From contig OY725492.1 in the NCBI GenBank assembly GCA_963281255.1, positions 62,001 to 126,000 of the forward strand: a DNA stretch of 64,000 nt, read 5' to 3'. This document shows positions 26,076-36,932 of the stretch, one piece after another; the first letter of the stretch is position 1, and each line of letters starts with the position of its first letter. Under the pieces are notes generated by a model. That model searched no databases, was not told the origin of the DNA, and was given only the letters and a program-made list of their open reading frames with translations. The position numbers and the translations under genes are program-made. Source of the DNA: Aphrocallistes beatrix (taxonomy: Eukaryota; Porifera; Hexactinellida; Sceptrulophora; Aphrocallistidae).

Positions 26076-28493
26076 CTAATCAACTTTAATGGTAGGTTCG
26101 TAGCCATTGTTATCTATAATAACTGAGGTTGAAATTTTATCTTTCAATTCCCTATTTTCTCCTTCCAAAGTTCGAATTTTCTTTTTCAGTTGATCTGAGT
26201 CTTCGGGAAATTCTCCTCTACACACAGGCGGTTTAAACGTCTTTCCGTGAGGGTCTTTGTACATGTAGTAGAGGACAGGACCGGCGATTATGGAGGAAAC
26301 GACAACACCTTCTATAAGAGCGATTAAGCACAGAAGACCATACTTAAGATCAACAGTCGGTGCCAAGTAAAGAACCAAAATCAGTAGAATGTTAAAGATG
26401 AGGACGTTGTACATTGTCCACGTTATGATGGAAGAATATTTGTTGGCTTTGTTCATGACTTTTCTCAAGTGATAAGCCAGAAACAAGCCAATCAACACCA
26501 AGATCGATTTAAACGTGATGAGAATTCCCACAAATATAATGGAATCTCTTGCATTTTCAGGCCTGCATTCCGAAACAGTGAAAATAGGCGGATCGCTTTG
26601 GCCGGAATTAACGTTCGAGGACACATAATTAAAAGGAGATACCAAGCCCCATATCAGAAAGTAGATGGTATCAATCACAATGAGAACTAGAGGCAAAAGC
26701 AACATGTGGTAGGATTGAAGGTATTTTGATAATGAAAATTGATGCTTTATGGCTATGATATAGTACTTAAGAGCCTTGCCTAACATTCCACCGAAAATTA
26801 CACTGATGGAAACTGCCAAAAGCCAGATCCGGAAGTGACAGATAAAAGAACAGAAACCTAATTTTGAAGAACAAGCGAGAAATCGCTCATCGATTGACCA
26901 AAGAAAAGCTAACAGAAAAATGCAATATACTCCTGAGATTATTATGATGGTGACGAAAGGCTCAGACCTTGTTACAGCTTCGTATTTCTTAACCCAACCA
27001 AAGATAATCACGAGAATCAGAAAGGTTACATAGCTGAAACCTAGCAAGGAAAAAATGAGTGTTAATGAAAAGATCGAAATATGGAAGTAGTGTATTTCAA
27101 TGCCATCAGATGCTGTTTCTGGGTTGAAATGAACGAAATGATTTGTTGGTACGTATGTGTAATTATTGTAGGTAGCCAGAGTACTTTGATTTAACGGTAA
27201 ACCCTCGTAGAGACCACGGAATGCGTATTGGCCATCGACTATTTCTGACAACTGTACACGCCCATCATATCGCTCCCTATTAAAGTACAACACGTTTCCA
27301 GTCCAGCCTCGGAATTCAATCCTCTGCAATTCCCTAAACATCTCTTTGGTGTTGACACGGGTTGTGGTAAGGTTTTGAGAGTAGGACAGATTGTGTAGAG
27401 CTAGTGCAATGGTCCAAGTACAGTCATACGCGTATGCATCATAAAGGATTATGTTTTCGTCAAAAAAGGCCTGGCTTTCACGATCTACGACAGATTTCAT
27501 ATAAGCCGCATAAATTTCAGCTGGAGTTTGCCCTGATATGGTAGGTTCATTTACGAGTGAAAAATCTTCAAATCGCACAGAGGGATTAACAGCAGGGGAT
27601 CCATTCGACATAGCTATGATATCTTCCAATGTACACATCCCATTAGTCACGTTCAACACATTTTCAGACCAATTGGAGGAGTACCATCCAAGCACGATCC
27701 AGGTAGTCCTCGTGGGCTGAAGGTTTGGAAATTTTCGCAGAAGACACAACGTATTCACATACTCCTCCTGGTACATGTTAGATACAATCACGCGATACCC
27801 ACCCTCCTGAAAGCGTCCGAGGATTAATTCCAAAGATGGCAAGAAATTACCACCTCGCGGGTTGAAGATCTCATTGGTATACTCGATGTCTAGTTCGGTC
27901 AAGTAAGTTTGCAGGCGTTCACTTATACCCCCGAAAATTTCCTCTTGTTGACTTATGATGGCGACTCGGCGAAAGTTATGCTGGCGGATGAACAGAAGTT
28001 GCCCTGAAACAGTATTGATGTCAGACGGAGTGCCAAGCAAGAGCAGCGGATACCTTTCAGTATTGGTCAGAGTGGGGGAAGTTGAACCGTAACTTACAGT
28101 TGAAATATTGTACAGTTCTCCAAACTCAGCCACGGGGCCTGTTACGACAGAGCAGAGGGCACCTAAAATCGCCTGGTAGTTCACACCCGACACATGCTCC
28201 TGAAGAAATTCAAAGAAACTAGCCAAACCTATAAGGTTGTCACAGCCCGAGTTCCGATAAGTCACTTTAAGGGTGTAGTCCGGGAGTACGTCTGGATCGT
28301 CGTTGATATGCTGCACTGCGAGCTCAATGGCATCAATAGCCGCCTCCGACTCCAGACCGGTGCTATCAGATGGATAGAGACATGCGATGTCTACTACGGA
28401 TTTCTGAAAAGTGGACGCGAATAGCAAACAAAGGCAAGAAAAGAAGAAAGAAAGATTCATCATCATACGATGTAATGAATTGTGTCTTAACAT
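26076..28493 (-). CDS. GABA-B-type class C G-protein-coupled receptor, 805 aa
   Basis: A signal peptide (about 10-30) is followed by a Venus-flytrap ligand-binding domain (about 34-440). It includes A-I-D-A-I-E-L-A-V-Q-H-I-N-D and a G-S-T-S-P loop like that lining the GABA-B pocket. There is no Cys-rich linker, which separates GABA-B types from glutamate and calcium-sensing receptors. Seven helices occupy about 475-735. A C-terminal coiled coil (D-S-D-Q-L-K-K-K-I-R-T-L-E-G-E-N, about 755-780) resembles the heterodimerisation helix of GABA-B subunits. The ligand cannot be predicted; non-bilaterian animals have many such receptors. The gene is a single exon. Confidence 0.9.
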   Translation of the reverse strand: MLRHNSLHRMMMNLSFFFSCLCLLFASTFQKSVVDIACLYPSDSTGLESEAAIDAIELAVQHINDDPDVLPDYTLKVTYRNSGCDNLIGLASFFEFLQEHVSGVNYQAILGALCSVVTGPVAEFGELYNISTVSYGSTSPTLTNTERYPLLLLGTPSDINTVSGQLLFIRQHNFRRVAIISQQEEIFGGISERLQTYLTELDIEYTNEIFNPRGGNFLPSLELILGRFQEGGYRVIVSNMYQEEYVNTLCLLRKFPNLQPTRTTWIVLGWYSSNWSENVLNVTNGMCTLEDIIAMSNGSPAVNPSVRFEDFSLVNEPTISGQTPAEIYAAYMKSVVDRESQAFFDENIILYDAYAYDCTWTIALALHNLSYSQNLTTTRVNTKEMFRELQRIEFRGWTGNVLYFNRERYDGRVQLSEIVDGQYAFRGLYEGLPLNQSTLATYNNYTYVPTNHFVHFNPETASDGIEIHYFHISIFSLTLIFSLLGFSYVTFLILVIIFGWVKKYEAVTRSEPFVTIIIISGVYCIFLLAFLWSIDERFLACSSKLGFCSFICHFRIWLLAVSISVIFGGMLGKALKYYIIAIKHQFSLSKYLQSYHMLLLPLVLIVIDTIYFLIWGLVSPFNYVSSNVNSGQSDPPIFTVSECRPENARDSIIFVGILITFKSILVLIGLFLAYHLRKVMNKANKYSSIITWTMYNVLIFNILLILVLYLAPTVDLKYGLLCLIALIEGVVVSSIIAGPVLYYMYKDPHGKTFKPPVCRGEFPEDSDQLKKKIRTLEGENRELKDKISTSVIIDNNGYEPTIKVD

Positions 28494-28738
28494 AAGTATT
28501 GGTTTGACTTAATAATGAGATATATATACGTACACAACTGTGCATGTGTAAGGGATCATATGTCATTGCGCGAGATGGCAACACAGTATACGACAGATAA
28601 TTTCCAAGAATGATTATATTCAAATTTGAGAGTATAATCAGTTTTACTAGCTGTAATCAGTGAAAATATGCAAATGAATTTATTTAATTGAGATACACTT
28701 AAAATAAAATATTACTTTACACAGACAGACACAGAAAC

Positions 28739-31700
28739 CTAAACTAACTCAAAACTAGAATCTAAGGACTTTCTGGTATCTCGAGAAAATTCCAGTTCTG
28801 AATTCACTTCATTTGGGAATGATAAATGGGTAGAGGGGACCCAACCAGAAACCGATTTCACTCCTCGGTTCAGTTTAACCCAACACCAACGACTGGATTT
28901 CTTCTGGATTTCCACGTCATCGCCTGAGTGCAGTGAGAGTCCACGCGGGTTGCTAGCATCAGGCTCATAGTCAGCGATGCATTTCGAGTGAGTAACAGCA
29001 GACTCTGTGTTCTCGATTTCAGAGATGCTAGCTAGATCTAGTTCCGGTTTGGCGGGGTGTAGGGTCGGGGGCGGAGGAATGCTGGACTCACCGTTAGGCA
29101 TCGGGGAGAGTGACGCTGAGAGGCCAGATCCACTTAGGGTGTGTGTGGAAGTTGGGTGTACCGTAAACCCTTTGGGCGTTGAAGTATGAGGAGAATCAGC
29201 ATTGTTAGAGGTAGACCGATTCATTATCTTTGCAAAACCAGACTTTGCTTTGAAATATGGTCTTTTATTTGTGATATATGAGGAGTAGGTGTCAAAAACC
29301 GTCAGTAAGTGCCTCATCCATTCTTCCTTAGATTCACTTGTATCTGTGCGGAAAAAGTAGGGTTTGTCATCTTTTAAAGTTAGGAAGAATTTCAGAGCCT
29401 CAGTTTCGTGATTTTGCACAAAAGGTTTCAGATCTTCCGTGAAGACAACTTCTTTACAAATATACTTGAGCGAACTGCTACCCTCTTTGGAAGGATCTTC
29501 CTGTTGCTTTGTCAGGACAAGTGCGAGAGTGAAAAGAAACACATGTCTCGGCTTATCGCTGTTTAATTTAGAACTTTTCCCTGAAAGGTATAAAACGCCC
29601 TTATGCACCAGTTTCCCGAGATCTTGTACACTTCCCTCGAAATTGTCCAAGTGCAGGAGATCCATCTGATGATTGGTTATGTTGAGGATGTGCTGGATTG
29701 CTTTGCACGCGTTTTTCAAGGAAAGACGGGGCTCGGAAAGATCTTGTGTACCTTTGTACATCTTGTCCAATAGAAGTTTGTACTTCGTGATGCGCTGGAT
29801 AGGTTTGATGAGCTGATGCACTAAGGGTAAGGGCTCTTCTACCTTTTGTTGCCATTGCTCGAAAAAGTCTGTATTCGCGACTAGAATGCGATCAGATTCT
29901 CTTCTTTCGCGACAGAACACAGTGTACAACTCCTCAATTCGATGTTTAAACCGCACAAACGCGTCTGCCATCTCATTAAAGGAGTCATCCGCTTCGAGGA
30001 GAGCTGGGAACAAGGTGCTCTTATGGAATCTGTGGATCTCAGTGAGATTACTGAATATCTCCCGTTTCAGATGTATGATGGATTCGGGAGTTCCTTCCAC
30101 TGGGAATGGATCTGCGTACTTATCTATCATTATCTGCAAATCTTGGATGTAAAGTTTTTCAGTTTTCACCAATTCATCAATGGCCATGTCTCTCGACTTG
30201 CGCAGTTGTAGTTCAGTGTTTTTTTCGCGTTCGATCTGCCCCAAAAGGTATTTGCGGTTTTCAGCACTTACCAAATGCCGTTCTAACTCTTCTTTAGTCA
30301 TCTTGTAGTTGAAAGATACCATGTGCTTCTGTTTCTCAATCTGTTCACCTCCCAATTCACTGCTCAAGAATTTAATCTGCTGTAACAGCTCTTCCACCAT
30401 CCTTTCACTATTCTGCATGCACTCCTTCAGATTGCTTATAATGTTATCCACCTGCACAGAAGTGTTAGAAGCATTCAACTCCTCTTCCACCTCATTGAAG
30501 AAACTCGAAGTGTCGCTCCGCCAGTCTCTGATTTTGCTTAGGTTTAACTGAAACAGAAGTGCTTTCTCAAGTAACTTCTCTCTAGACTCACACTTGTCCT
30601 GGAAGCTGTCCCATTTGTTCTTGAGTTTGTTTAGAATCACCTGTATCCTATGCATCATGTTATACTGATCAGCTACGTGTACTTGTACCTTAACCCCAGT
30701 GTCTTGACACCTTAACACTCGATTTCCGGTTTCTCGTCGCATCTTGCTGTAATCCTCTCTGAACCTCTTCAGCTGAGCGTCACACTCCTTCACTGTATAC
30801 TTCAAATTCTCGTCTATCTTCACGCGAGCTAGTCCATCAACACTGCACCATTTCATCAGGTCATCTGCTGCGAATTGAAAGTTGGCGATTTGGTTAATCA
30901 CGATCAGTTTCTGTTCGAACTGCGTCCAAACCTCTGTTTCAGCTTGGTTCAACTTGAGGTTAACCATCTCTAGGATGTAGTTGAGACGTTGCTTCAACTG
31001 CTGCAGAACGGAAAGTGCATCTTGCTCTTCTTGTGTCGACTTTTTTATGTAATCGCGATTGGGTTTGAATTTCATTGCCTTGGCTTCGTTTTCAAGTGAT
31101 TGCAAGAGTGTCGAGCCGTCCTTGTTAAGCTTTGCGACTCCCTCCTTAATCTCCTTCCAGGTCTCCTGATTATGTTTCAAAAGGTGTCTGTCGTCAGGCG
31201 AAACCTCGGAGAATGTAATGCTGTTGAAATCTCGTGACATTTCATCGAATTTGCGTACCAAATCATTACTCAGTTCATGGAAATTGCAGGTGACTTTGAC
31301 TAAATGACGACGTTTGTCAAGAGATGCGTTCACTTTGTTCCAATTATTGCCAAGATCCTCTGCAAAATACTGTATATTCTCCCCACTGGGGTGTTTATCC
31401 TGGGAAAGCTGGTCAGCTCTGAGTTTAATCTGTTTCACTTCCTGAGACAACTTCTGTAGCTCTGAGTCCACCTGCTCTATCTGCTTCAAAATGCTTTTAG
31501 ACTTCTCTCTGGACTGTCCGATCTCTACTGGAACTGTGCGATCTATCATAGCGATATGGTCTAGCAGATCTTTGTACTGAATTTCATACTCTAGCAGAAC
31601 AATGTACTCCTGGTATTGTTTGATCTTGTCATTCGCGGTTTTTAGTACCTCGTCCTGGCGTAACTCAAGGCCGTTCATTAAGTTTGAGACATGCTCTACG

Positions 31701-34279
31701 GCCTCCACTTGTCCAGGAGAGGAGAAGAGGAGCAATTGACGTGTCTGTACTTGCTTAGTAAGGCCGTTAGCATTTTCACAGATAATCTCTAAAGCTTGAC
31801 GCAAGAAGTTCACACGTTTTTGGTATTTCTGGACAACCGCTTTAGCATCAGGTAGAGTTGAAGGAAACCTGTCTTGCGCGGACAGCTCCCTATGCCAAGT
31901 GCCCAGGCGAGTGTGATGGGTGTTCGCATCACATTCGAATATGCGAAGGTTTAAACAAACATCAAGAGTTTGCAAACGGTTCTCAAAATAATCTTCCACG
32001 GCTTTCAACTCGTTATGAACACGCTCCACCTGTGCGTTTAAAGGTGACATTATGCCATGAAAGTCTGGAGTTAATTTCTGCGAGGAGCCTTCTATAATGC
32101 GATAGGAGGCACTCTCGATGCTTTGCGTAATCTTAGTACAAGTGTGACAAATGCTGTTGAAATCTTCAATGTTTCGTGTGTGGAGCTGTTTAACTTTCTT
32201 TATCAAATTTTCCGTCTCTTCTGCTGAATCCGGAAATCCCTCATCCGCTCGACTCCTAACCTGAGCCTGATACAAGACAAGCACCCTATCAACAGACTCG
32301 TGGAATATCTGTGTATTCTGAAGAATTGATTCGCGCTCTATTATCGATTCTTTCAGGGCCTGGATTCGAGTTTCTAGGCTTACGATGCACCTGCGGATTT
32401 CGTTCGGAGTGACACCTATTTCTCTCGGGAGATTGAAACTGATGAGGTCCTGAGATTTGCGCGACAGGTTAGCGATGTCAGAAAGTTGGTTCTTGGCTTC
32501 GCAGTCGAAATCTTGATGCATTATCAACAGTTGCGAAGTTTCGTGATAAGAATTGCCTATATCTATGTTCTTAATTAAATAGCTGTAACCTTTCGCGTTT
32601 ATCCATGCAATGATTCTATCGCACTCGTTCTGAAATATCCTAGCTTGCAGGGTGTGTGTCAATTCCCGGAGTCTTCTTTTCCAAAGATCGTCTAAGTGCA
32701 GTTTATCATCTCGTAGGTTGTACAGGATTTCGCGCATCCGCTTAATATCATTGATGTAATTGGGGAGAGAAGGAGAGCTGATTAGCTCCTTCGGTTTCCG
32801 CATCATTTCAATCATTGTGTTTCCATCTTTGTCCACCTGTTCATACTGGTTCTCGTAGATGTTCTTAATGTCTTCATGCAGTCTACACGCTTCTTGAGCC
32901 GTCTTTATATCAAGCGGAATACTATCAGACTCACACCCATTCAACCACTTTTCACACCTCGTAAAGAACTGCTCAGATTTCTGTCCGAAGTACAAAGCCA
33001 ACTTCAGAATCCCAGTACGCTCACTCACAACATCCTGAAATGAGCGCCAATGCACTGCCATTTGTTGCATCTTCTCATTCACAGCTATAGAGGCATAGTG
33101 GCCCTCCTTAATCAGGCGATTTCCCAGCGTGACAGTATCAGTCATGTTCTGTCTCCAGTTCTTAACCTTCGCTTCAAAGTTCAACTGATCCTCCAACAGC
33201 AGAGATGTGCTCTTACAGCTTTCGCCAATCTTGTTACAGCCTAATATGAATGCGTGTGCTTCTCCGTGGATCCAAGAGACAACTTGCTGCATTTCGTTCT
33301 CAAAGTTTCGATGTGAGTAGCAGTCCTGTAGTACACATTTACGCTTATTCGCATGTTCGTAGAGGTGTGACTGCTGTGTCAAAAGCCGCACAACTAGGTC
33401 CTCAAGCCGTGATGCAGTGGTTAAGAGGTCTGGATGGATTCTATTCCCACCCCCTTTCTTGTCACCTGACCGCTTCAGACGAAGCTCGTGTATCAAGGGG
33501 AGAGCAGTGGCTTCGAGTTCACGTGGCGTACTCTGCTCAAGCAGTTTCTCACACTCCTCCACTTCGGCTAGCATCTTTCTAGCACCGGTCATGTTCGCAG
33601 CGAGATGCTCCTGCTGCACGATGTTGTATATGTTAGTGTACTGTTGCAGTGTACTCTGGCATGACTGTATCAGCTGCAAGAAGTGTAAGTAGGTCTGTGT
33701 GAACTCGCTATGATCATAGACGAGGTTCCCGCCATGCTGAGGCAACAGCTGTGAAGAATCGGGGAAGTAGTGCTGTAGCTCTCGAATAGAATTGAGCAGC
33801 TCGACGGGAAAATTATACTTTGATTTGCTACGGAAACTCATCCCAGAACGACGGCGTTCCCAGAAATTATTCGGTTTCAAGAGGTAGACCGTGGTGATCG
33901 TCTCATTGAACAACTGCTGGAGCACTTTCACAGTGAACTTAGCGGCGTGGGTAGGACAAGACTGGCAATCGATTAGGATGGAGAAACCCTTTGTTTTAAT
34001 TGTATCATCCGGAATGCTCGCCAGAAAGTTTAGCAATCCCGCCAACTCGTCTGGAGACCTTTCAATCGTGGGAGAGTTTATCTGAAGGATAGCGCCCCCC
34101 CTTGTGTCCCGTCCGCCGGTTAAATAAGCTACACTCGTGAGGAAGAGAGTTTTACAATCCTGGACCGGCTGTGCGAGACTATCCGATATCACTTGAGATT
34201 TAGTTATCGGCCGAGAAAAAGATCGGACAAACACTTCCCCAGTGTCTTCTATCGCGTTCAAACTTTTACTGCTCGCCAT
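28739..34279 (-). CDS. Trio/Kalirin-type RhoGEF (Sec14, spectrin repeats, DH-PH, SH3), 1846 aa
   Basis: A Sec14-like domain (about 42-170) is followed by roughly 1150 residues of spectrin-like three-helix repeats. The DH domain starts near 1363 (E-L-V-K-T-E-K-L-Y-I-Q-D-L) and contains the conserved L-I-K-P-I-Q-R-I-T-K-Y near 1494. A PH domain lies at about 1556-1663, then a linker, and an SH3 domain at about 1765-1820. DH-PH modules load GTP onto Rho GTPases; Trio and Kalirin act on Rac/RhoG in cytoskeletal signalling. There is one GEF module and no kinase domain, as in short Kalirin forms; MCF2L/DBS has the same order but far fewer spectrin repeats. All 5.5 kb form a single exon. Confidence 0.92.
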   Translation of the reverse strand: MASSKSLNAIEDTGEVFVRSFSRPITKSQVISDSLAQPVQDCKTLFLTSVAYLTGGRDTRGGAILQINSPTIERSPDELAGLLNFLASIPDDTIKTKGFSILIDCQSCPTHAAKFTVKVLQQLFNETITTVYLLKPNNFWERRRSGMSFRSKSKYNFPVELLNSIRELQHYFPDSSQLLPQHGGNLVYDHSEFTQTYLHFLQLIQSCQSTLQQYTNIYNIVQQEHLAANMTGARKMLAEVEECEKLLEQSTPRELEATALPLIHELRLKRSGDKKGGGNRIHPDLLTTASRLEDLVVRLLTQQSHLYEHANKRKCVLQDCYSHRNFENEMQQVVSWIHGEAHAFILGCNKIGESCKSTSLLLEDQLNFEAKVKNWRQNMTDTVTLGNRLIKEGHYASIAVNEKMQQMAVHWRSFQDVVSERTGILKLALYFGQKSEQFFTRCEKWLNGCESDSIPLDIKTAQEACRLHEDIKNIYENQYEQVDKDGNTMIEMMRKPKELISSPSLPNYINDIKRMREILYNLRDDKLHLDDLWKRRLRELTHTLQARIFQNECDRIIAWINAKGYSYLIKNIDIGNSYHETSQLLIMHQDFDCEAKNQLSDIANLSRKSQDLISFNLPREIGVTPNEIRRCIVSLETRIQALKESIIERESILQNTQIFHESVDRVLVLYQAQVRSRADEGFPDSAEETENLIKKVKQLHTRNIEDFNSICHTCTKITQSIESASYRIIEGSSQKLTPDFHGIMSPLNAQVERVHNELKAVEDYFENRLQTLDVCLNLRIFECDANTHHTRLGTWHRELSAQDRFPSTLPDAKAVVQKYQKRVNFLRQALEIICENANGLTKQVQTRQLLLFSSPGQVEAVEHVSNLMNGLELRQDEVLKTANDKIKQYQEYIVLLEYEIQYKDLLDHIAMIDRTVPVEIGQSREKSKSILKQIEQVDSELQKLSQEVKQIKLRADQLSQDKHPSGENIQYFAEDLGNNWNKVNASLDKRRHLVKVTCNFHELSNDLVRKFDEMSRDFNSITFSEVSPDDRHLLKHNQETWKEIKEGVAKLNKDGSTLLQSLENEAKAMKFKPNRDYIKKSTQEEQDALSVLQQLKQRLNYILEMVNLKLNQAETEVWTQFEQKLIVINQIANFQFAADDLMKWCSVDGLARVKIDENLKYTVKECDAQLKRFREDYSKMRRETGNRVLRCQDTGVKVQVHVADQYNMMHRIQVILNKLKNKWDSFQDKCESREKLLEKALLFQLNLSKIRDWRSDTSSFFNEVEEELNASNTSVQVDNIISNLKECMQNSERMVEELLQQIKFLSSELGGEQIEKQKHMVSFNYKMTKEELERHLVSAENRKYLLGQIEREKNTELQLRKSRDMAIDELVKTEKLYIQDLQIMIDKYADPFPVEGTPESIIHLKREIFSNLTEIHRFHKSTLFPALLEADDSFNEMADAFVRFKHRIEELYTVFCRERRESDRILVANTDFFEQWQQKVEEPLPLVHQLIKPIQRITKYKLLLDKMYKGTQDLSEPRLSLKNACKAIQHILNITNHQMDLLHLDNFEGSVQDLGKLVHKGVLYLSGKSSKLNSDKPRHVFLFTLALVLTKQQEDPSKEGSSSLKYICKEVVFTEDLKPFVQNHETEALKFFLTLKDDKPYFFRTDTSESKEEWMRHLLTVFDTYSSYITNKRPYFKAKSGFAKIMNRSTSNNADSPHTSTPKGFTVHPTSTHTLSGSGLSASLSPMPNGESSIPPPPTLHPAKPELDLASISEIENTESAVTHSKCIADYEPDASNPRGLSLHSGDDVEIQKKSSRWCWVKLNRGVKSVSGWVPSTHLSFPNEVNSELEFSRDTRKSLDSSFELV

Positions 34280-34790
34280 TCTGTCCGTATTACAGCGGAA
34301 CGGATTCGGTTATAATTTAAACTAATTCAGGTTATTAAGAATTTAAAAGAAATGCAAGCGTAAGTAAGGCAGTAGAATGGAATATGTACTTCATAATAAG
34401 AAGCCTAAAACTTCACAGTACGTTATCCTGACATTATCAGTTGTAATAACCATGTACGAAGCGCAAAACAGACTGAAATGGAGAGATAAGGTTTGAAATA
34501 TCTATTACAACACAACACCTCATTCAAATTTCTTTTCTATAGGACATGTTAATCCGAGTCTACTATGGTACTCCAATTAACTCACTGATGAAATCATCTG
34601 ATTAATAAACCTCTTGTGTAGTTAGTTAAATTCCTACCATTATTAATTCAATTTACGTAACCGCATCTACTCTATGTAACATACAATAGTAAGAACTAAA
34701 AATGAAAAGAAAGAATAAAATCTAAGTGATCGAAGTTATAGAAAATATAAAATTAACGTACCGCTAGTTCAAGGAGATCCTAAGTAGCTT
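34280..34790. other. Intergenic, 511 bp, with one small possible gene
   Basis: This AT-rich stretch separates the RhoGEF start and the TRIM-NHL stop. Apart from the 39-residue frame described separately I see nothing. It presumably holds the RhoGEF promoter and the TRIM-NHL 3' UTR. Confidence 0.4.
34377..34496 (+). CDS. Possible 39-aa single-pass membrane peptide
   Basis: An ATG at 34377 opens 40 codons ending in TGA at 34494-34496. The middle is a hydrophobic helix (Y-V-I-L-T-L-S-V-V-I-T-M-Y). It is preceded by K-K-P-K and followed by N-R-L-K-W-R-D-K, an arrangement common in tiny mitochondrial inner-membrane subunits. The start is 97 nt from the divergent RhoGEF start. No family is recognised, and the length makes chance possible. 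Confidence 0.35.
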   Translation: MEYVLHNKKPKTSQYVILTLSVVITMYEAQNRLKWRDKV

Positions 34791-36815
34791 TCATGAGGTC
34801 AAAATGGCGTTTTTATACACAATAACTTGCCCGGTATTTGGTTCACAGAAGTATAAATCACCATTCTTATCAACCGACATAGACGGGATGATGTTGTCAG
34901 TGTCAGGGATGTTAGGAAGAATCGTTTCGAAACAGGTCAAAGTGTGACGGTCCTCAGAATAGATTGACAGATTCTGAGACTTATAGTCCAACACTGCTAA
35001 CTTGCCATCAGCTAGATAAGTCAACTTGACGGGCAGTGATAGCTCTAGAGAACTTAGAAGAGACCCGAACTGCGAGAGAATAACACCTTTCAGAGAGTAC
35101 AAGTTGATACAAGGGTTAGCCCAGTGTAAGACTGCGATATGTGTCTGTGAGTTCGTGCTTACGTCGACTGGACGTCTCAAGGCCCCCGCTGCGAACAACT
35201 CGCCGATGAAATGAGAGAACTTCAAATCCGGGGCGTACACGTGCACCCGATTATTTCCTGAGTCCGCTACCAAGAGCTGGCCCTCAGCCGTACAGGCCAT
35301 CCCAGTGAAGTTGTCTGCGAAGTCAAAAAGATGTTTCTCTCCATCCTTCCCACCTTCTAGGTCACGTAGTAGCGTTCCTTCGGGCGTGAAAACCTTCACA
35401 ATATTCTCTTCGTGTAAACAAACAAACAAAAAACTTTTGCTCGCGCATAAAGATATCGGATCATTCTCATGTTCAACACTAAATTCGCATATTTCCTCTA
35501 AATTTTCAGTCATCACCTTCACCTTCTCACTTTGTCTATCGAACAAATAAAATTTCCCATTTCCATCGAAAGCTATGGCGACAGCTTCAAGAAGCTTATC
35601 AACTTGAGGCAGAACTTTAATCCCAACAGAAGGAGACAAGTCCCTGACTCGAGTCAGCTTACCCAGACAGTTCACACTCGTTCTAATAGTGCGGTCCATC
35701 GCAAACTTAAACTCAGGCAAAGTGAGGCATTCGATGGTGTTAGAGGTAGCGAACAGGTCGGTGTAGTGCTGGTGCACGTGAGGGAGTGAGGAGGTGTGGT
35801 TAGCCTCGATGATAAGACGACAGAATTTAGTGGCGTCAGTAAGGGCTTTCATCTTGCGGTAGAGCAGCGTACTTTCCTCCACAATGCAATCTAAATCAAA
35901 GTACGTATAAAAGTCCATCTTGTCCCAAGTACACAATCTCTAAAACCCACCTATGTTTGGCTGATAAATGCCTCGGGCTTTGAAAATGATTTCTTGCTTT
36001 CTCTCTTCAAGAGCTTTGAAGATTAACGCAAATTCTTTGTCAATGGTCGCTTCGAGGATTTGTAGAGTGTTTTCTGTGTCCCTTTTTCTCTTACCGTACT
36101 GCTGTATGGTGGTTTTCAGTGTAGCGCTAGTTTCTTGAGATTTCAGCATCAAGTTTTTAACATTTTCCCTCTTCTCGGCTAGAATAGTGTTGAATTCACG
36201 CGAAATATTACACTTCTGGTGCGCAACGATACAGCTTTGCGTGCATACAAACACATTACAATCTATACAGAACGCATTTCCTATCTGATTGGGATGTTGT
36301 GAGCAGTGAGGAGTTTCTGATAGCTTCGATGCGATTTTCAACACATTTTGCTCGGCTAACTCTGCAATTGTTACGTATGAGTGATCCATGAAGTGTTTTG
36401 TGTGTGCGTTTTTGTCAACATTACACATTGGTTGTAAACAAATAATACAAACACAAACTGCGACCTGTTTACCATCGCCCAGGATACACTCATGGCATTT
36501 GAGCAGGTGCGGCGATTTTTTGGCCAAATTTTGTAGAGAAGACAGCGAGATAAGATTTGATACAAAATCGTTAGAAGCCAACTCTCCACTTGTGCCTCCA
36601 ATGAAATCGGTTGGCAGTTGGCATTTCGGACAAAGAACTTTCGCACTAGCGCCTTCGTTTGTTTTCAGAATACATTGCCCGCAAAAAGTATGCAAACAAT
36701 TCAACAGTTTTGGATTCTGCAACTCTTCATTACAAATATTGCATTTTGTGATATCAGCCAGCTCATCTGTCGTAGGGCTAGCCATTGAAAGCTGGGAACT
36801 GCTAAGAATACTCAA
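34791..36815 (-). CDS. TRIM-NHL protein (RING, B-boxes, coiled coil, NHL propeller), two exons, 654 aa
   Basis: Exon 1 is 36815-35951 and exon 2 is 35890-34791. A 60-nt intron (35950-35891) begins GTGGGT and ends TTTGATTTAG, and removing it keeps the frame. Exon 1 encodes a RING finger (C-N-I-C ... C-L-H-T-F-C-G-Q-C ... C-P-K-C), two B-box-like Cys/His modules and a coiled coil. Exon 2 encodes a six-bladed NHL-like propeller (for example L-L-V-A-D-S-G-N-N-R-V-H-V-Y). TRIM-NHL proteins are E3 ubiquitin ligases and often RNA-binding regulators of development. The Met at 36785 is an alternative start. Unspliced reading would hit an in-frame TAG at 35942-35940. The start is about 120 nt from the divergent EF-hand gene. 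Confidence 0.88.
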
Positions 36816-36932
36816 AAGAAATGGAAATAATAGTCATTGAAAGTTAAAACAAAAGATTTAATTGATGGACAACTAATAAACTGTTAAATGTAAACATTTT
36901 CAAATACTATAAAGCACCATTTTCACGCTTCA

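Noticed and set aside
35936-35945. In-frame TAG taken as a nonsense mutation or stop readthrough in the TRIM-NHL gene
   Set aside because: A frame-preserving 60-nt GT-AG intron of the size typical for this region removes it, so neither a pseudogene nor readthrough is needed.
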